This document shows positions 61,534 to 64,000 of a stretch of DNA of 64,000 bases, one piece after another. A program made the position numbers and the translations under genes. The notes under the pieces are model-generated. The model saw only the letters and a program-made list of their open reading frames with translations. It had not been told where the DNA came from and ran no database searches. Every line of letters starts with the position of its first letter. The first letter of the stretch is position 1. Source of the stretch: Pseudolysobacter antarcticus (GTDB lineage Bacteria; Pseudomonadota; Gammaproteobacteria; Xanthomonadales; Rhodanobacteraceae); the NCBI RefSeq assembly GCF_004168365.1, contig NZ_CP035704.1, positions 3,844,001 through 3,908,000 on the forward strand, given 5' to 3'.

Positions 61534-62505
61534 TCAGGCCTGCGGCGGCGTGTTGCCGGGACGACGAACTTGTGCCGTCTCGACCTTCACTTCCTGCTGC
61601 CGTTCGATGCTGCTCTTGGCGAGTTCGGCAATGCCGGCGAGCGAACCGAGAATTCCGGTGGCCTCCATCGGCAGCAGCATGATTTTCTGATTCGGCGCAC
61701 CGACCATCGCTTTCAACGCATCGATATATTTGGTCGCGACGAAATAATTGATCGCGTTGATGTCGCCCTTGCGGATCGCCTCGGACACCATCGCCGTGGC
61801 TTTTGCTTCGGCTTCGGCCAGACGCTCGCGCGCCTCCGCATCGCGGAACGACGCTTCGCGTTTGCCTTCGGCCGAAAGAATCTGCGCCTGCTTGTCACCT
61901 TCGGCCTTGAGCACCGCGGCCTGGCGAAAACCTTCGGCTTCGAGAATATTCGCGCGTTTGACGCGCTCGGCTTTCATCTGTTGCGCCATCGCATCAACCA
62001 GATCGCGCGGCGGCGTGATGTCCTTGATCTCGATGCGATTGCACTTGAGTCCCCACGGATGGGTCGCCTCATCGACCACACGCAACAATTGCGCGTTGAT
62101 CACATCGCGCTTGGACAGCGATTCGTCCAGATCCATCGAGCCGAGCACGGTACGGATATTGGTCATCACCAGCGCGAGGATCGCCTGTTCGAGATTGGAA
62201 ACTTCGTACGCCGCCTTGGCTGCATCAAGCACTTGGTAGAACACCACACCATCGACCTTGACCACGGCATTGTCGCGTGTGATGACGTCTTGGCTCGGCA
62301 CGGGCAGTACCTGCTCCATCATGTTGATCTTGCGCCCTATGCTTTGCATGATTGGCACCAGTATCGACAGGCCGGGCGACAAGGTATGCGTATAGCGACC
62401 AAACTGCTCCACCGTCCACTCATAACCCTGCGGCACGACGCGCAACGCCTTGAGCAGGAAGACGATGGCGAGAGCGATCAACAACAACGAAATAATCTGG
62501 GTCAT
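61534..62505 (-). CDS. SPFH/stomatin-like protein (QmcA/paraslipin type)
   Basis: A 323-residue membrane-anchored protein. One N-terminal helix (IISLLLIALAIVFLLKALRV) leads into the SPFH domain: VPQGYEWTVEQFGRYTHTLS, VPSQDVITRDNAVVKVDGVV and LVMTNIRTVLGSMDLDESLS. A long Ala/Glu-rich coiled coil follows (ILEAEGFRQAAVLKAEGDKQ and similar). ATG 62505 gives the proper N-terminus. It is co-transcribed with nfeD. Relatives form large oligomeric cages in the membrane. Confidence 0.93.
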   Translation of the reverse strand: MTQIISLLLIALAIVFLLKALRVVPQGYEWTVEQFGRYTHTLSPGLSILVPIMQSIGRKINMMEQVLPVPSQDVITRDNAVVKVDGVVFYQVLDAAKAAYEVSNLEQAILALVMTNIRTVLGSMDLDESLSKRDVINAQLLRVVDEATHPWGLKCNRIEIKDITPPRDLVDAMAQQMKAERVKRANILEAEGFRQAAVLKAEGDKQAQILSAEGKREASFRDAEARERLAEAEAKATAMVSEAIRKGDINAINYFVATKYIDALKAMVGAPNQKIMLLPMEATGILGSLAGIAELAKSSIERQQEVKVETAQVRRPGNTPPQA

Positions 62506-62570
62506 CGCAAATCTCCGTGTTCTACAATGTATAAGCAAGCGGGTCGCGCCGAGTATACGTCGGAATTTTT

Positions 62571-63887
62571 TCAGGCATCGATTTTGTTCGGCAGCGTGAT
62601 GCTGACTGTCAAACCGCCACCGTCGCGATTGCTCAGCGAAATCCGTCCGCCATGCGCTTCGGCGATTTCGCGCGCGAGCGCCAAGCCCAAGCCGGTGCCG
62701 CTGCGTTTGGTCGAATAAAACGGCACCAGTGCGTTCGCCAAAACCTGTTCGTTCATGCCGCTGCCGCGGTCGCGCATTTCGATGCGTACTTCGTGGCCGC
62801 GATCCAGCACTTCGAGTAACACGTCATCCGCGGGAGAGCCAGACTCGTGCGCATTTTTCAGCACGTTGATGAGCACCTGTTCGATCTGCGCGCGATCGAA
62901 CCAACCATCGTTTGGCGGCAACCTGCCAACATGTTGAAAGCGATGTTGGCGCGCGAGTCCGTCGATGAAAGGCGACCAGACAACAACGCTCAGGCGTGGC
63001 TGCGGCAGCTTGGCAAACTCGGCATAACCGCGGATAAAACTGTCGAGATGACGCGTGCGTTCTTCGATCGTATCGAACACCAGCGTCAGGCGTGTGAGAT
63101 CGCCTTTGCGTGCGAGTTCACGCCCGGAATGCGCGAGCGAGGAAATCGGTGCAAGCGAATTATTCAGCTCGTGACTGATCACGCGTATGACTTTTTTCCA
63201 GGTCTGTACTTCCTGCCGCGACAGCTCGCGCGTGAGGCGTTTGAGCAGGTACAGGGTGTGCTGCTGGCCTTGCAGACGAAACGCGCGTTGCGACAGATGG
63301 AAGGTTTCTTCCTCGCCGTTCAAGGTCACCGTGAACAGGTCATCTTGCCCGCTCGCGAGGCGTTCGCCGAGGATCGCCGGCGACTCGGCAATCACCTGCG
63401 CAAAACTCAAGCCGTTGAGCGCACGTCCGCTGTTCAACAATTGTCGCGCGGCGATGTTGGCGTAGACGATATGGTCGGCGTTGTCGGTCAGCAACATTGC
63501 CGTCGGTGAATTTTGCACGACCGTATCGAGCAGCAATTCGCGCTGGAAAAGATTCTGCCGCTGATCGCGCAATACGCGCCCGAGTTCGTTGTGCGCGTGC
63601 ACCAGCTCGCCGAGTTCGTCGCGCCGTTCGGTGCCGATCGAGAAGCTGAAATCGCCATCGCGAAATGCGACCACGCTGCCGCTCAGCGCACGCAGCAAAC
63701 GCGTCAGCGGCAACGCTACCAAACCGCCGAGCCACAATAAAAATGGCAGCATGACGATCAGCGCGAGTGGCACCGACAACAGCGCCATGTCGAACCAGCG
63801 CGCAAGCGCCGTCGCGATCAACGCCCCGAAGAGGGCGCAGCCAACGAACAACAAAGTGAGTTTGCCTTGCAGCGAAAACAGGCGCAT
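62571..63887 (-). CDS. Sensor histidine kinase (NtrY-like)
   Basis: A 438-residue membrane kinase. Two N-terminal helices frame almost no periplasmic loop, followed by a HAMP-like segment (LLRALSGSVVAFRDGDFSF) and a PAS domain (about 120-215, LLDTVVQNSPTAMLLTDNAD). The phospho-acceptor His lies in RVISHELNNSLAPISSL. ATP-binding boxes are N (NVLKNAHESG), G1 (RDRGSGM) and G2 (GTGLGLALA). It is downstream of a gene that ends in a Fis-type helix, so it probably works with a sigma-54-type response regulator as in NtrY/NtrX. Confidence 0.92.
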   Translation of the reverse strand: MRLFSLQGKLTLLFVGCALFGALIATALARWFDMALLSVPLALIVMLPFLLWLGGLVALPLTRLLRALSGSVVAFRDGDFSFSIGTERRDELGELVHAHNELGRVLRDQRQNLFQRELLLDTVVQNSPTAMLLTDNADHIVYANIAARQLLNSGRALNGLSFAQVIAESPAILGERLASGQDDLFTVTLNGEEETFHLSQRAFRLQGQQHTLYLLKRLTRELSRQEVQTWKKVIRVISHELNNSLAPISSLAHSGRELARKGDLTRLTLVFDTIEERTRHLDSFIRGYAEFAKLPQPRLSVVVWSPFIDGLARQHRFQHVGRLPPNDGWFDRAQIEQVLINVLKNAHESGSPADDVLLEVLDRGHEVRIEMRDRGSGMNEQVLANALVPFYSTKRSGTGLGLALAREIAEAHGGRISLSNRDGGGLTVSITLPNKIDA

Positions 63888-63949
63888 GCGCTAGGCTACC
63901 TGAGCGAGTGCGGTTTGTGGAATCGAGCGTTGCAATGCGACTCTGCGGA

Positions 63950-64000
63950 TCACGCAATATCGGCGGAAATTCCGAGCTTTTCGAGGCGCCGATACAACGC
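63950..64000 (-). CDS. Response regulator C-terminus, Fis-type HTH (partial)
   Basis: Only the last 16 codons are inside the window: ALYRRLEKLGISADIA then stop. A-L-Y-R-R-L-E-K-L-G-I is the recognition-helix end of the Fis-type DNA-binding domain of NtrC/NtrX-like regulators. It lies 62 bp upstream of the histidine kinase on the same strand, consistent with a two-component operon. The rest of the gene is beyond the right edge. Confidence 0.75.
   Translation of the reverse strand, partial: ALYRRLEKLGISADIA

Overview
The window is a contiguous stretch of a moderately GC-rich gammaproteobacterial chromosome, most likely from the Lysobacterales (Xanthomonadales), in the Rhodanobacteraceae-like part of that order. 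This is an inference from gene content and style: an Mla-type ABC operon ending in an auxiliary lipoprotein, the reverse transsulfuration pair, homogentisate catabolism, an alpha/beta-type pyruvate dehydrogenase, a lone pilU, and a secreted protein ending in IFRNGFEN. No 16S gene is present, so a genus cannot be given.

Layout. 0-3.4 kb: an Mla/MCE phospholipid-transport operon, cut by the left edge. 3.4-7.3 kb: an AlkB-type dioxygenase, ETF:ubiquinone oxidoreductase, a lipoprotein and an ATP-grasp enzyme. 7.4-10.1 kb: a BlaI/BlaR1-type regulator pair whose membrane peptidase carries a 34-residue SDYE repeat array instead of a penicillin-binding sensor. 10.3-12.1 kb: etfBA. 12.2-32.5 kb: a large surface-glycan locus. 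32.5-36.1 kb: a transsulfuration operon (cystathionine beta-synthase, a PhyH-type dioxygenase, cystathionine gamma-lyase/synthase). 36.9-39.4 kb: an OmpA/DUF4398 envelope operon whose last gene is split by an 849-bp IS5-family element. 39.6 kb: pilU. 40.7-48.7 kb: tyrosine catabolism (hppD, hmgA, a lipoprotein, fahA, maiA) with a divergent MarR regulator, a POT peptide transporter and tryptophan 2,3-dioxygenase. 49-52.5 kb: pyruvate dehydrogenase E1 alpha, E1 beta and E2. 52.5-64 kb: trpS, arginase, small envelope proteins, tRNA-Thr(UGU), a diguanylate cyclase, NfeD/SPFH, and a two-component system cut by the right edge.

The most interesting block is 12.2-15.7 kb. An HAD-UbiA fusion, a DprE1-like FAD oxidase and a DprE2-like short-chain reductase form a tight operon. 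Together they match the mycobacterial route that makes polyprenyl-phosphoryl-D-arabinofuranose, and the HAD domain is a plausible candidate for the phosphatase step. The DprE1 homologue has Ala where the mycobacterial enzyme has the benzothiazinone-reactive Cys. Downstream genes (epimerase, FAD oxidoreductase, methyltransferases, GtrA, three large membrane proteins with GT-C-like architecture, and a sulfotransferase fused to two GT2 domains) could use such a lipid-linked sugar to build or modify a surface glycan. No acceptor is identifiable.

Start codons were chosen from ribosome-binding sites, overlaps with the upstream gene and family N-termini. Several are marked as uncertain. All similarity statements come from reading motifs, not from database searches.
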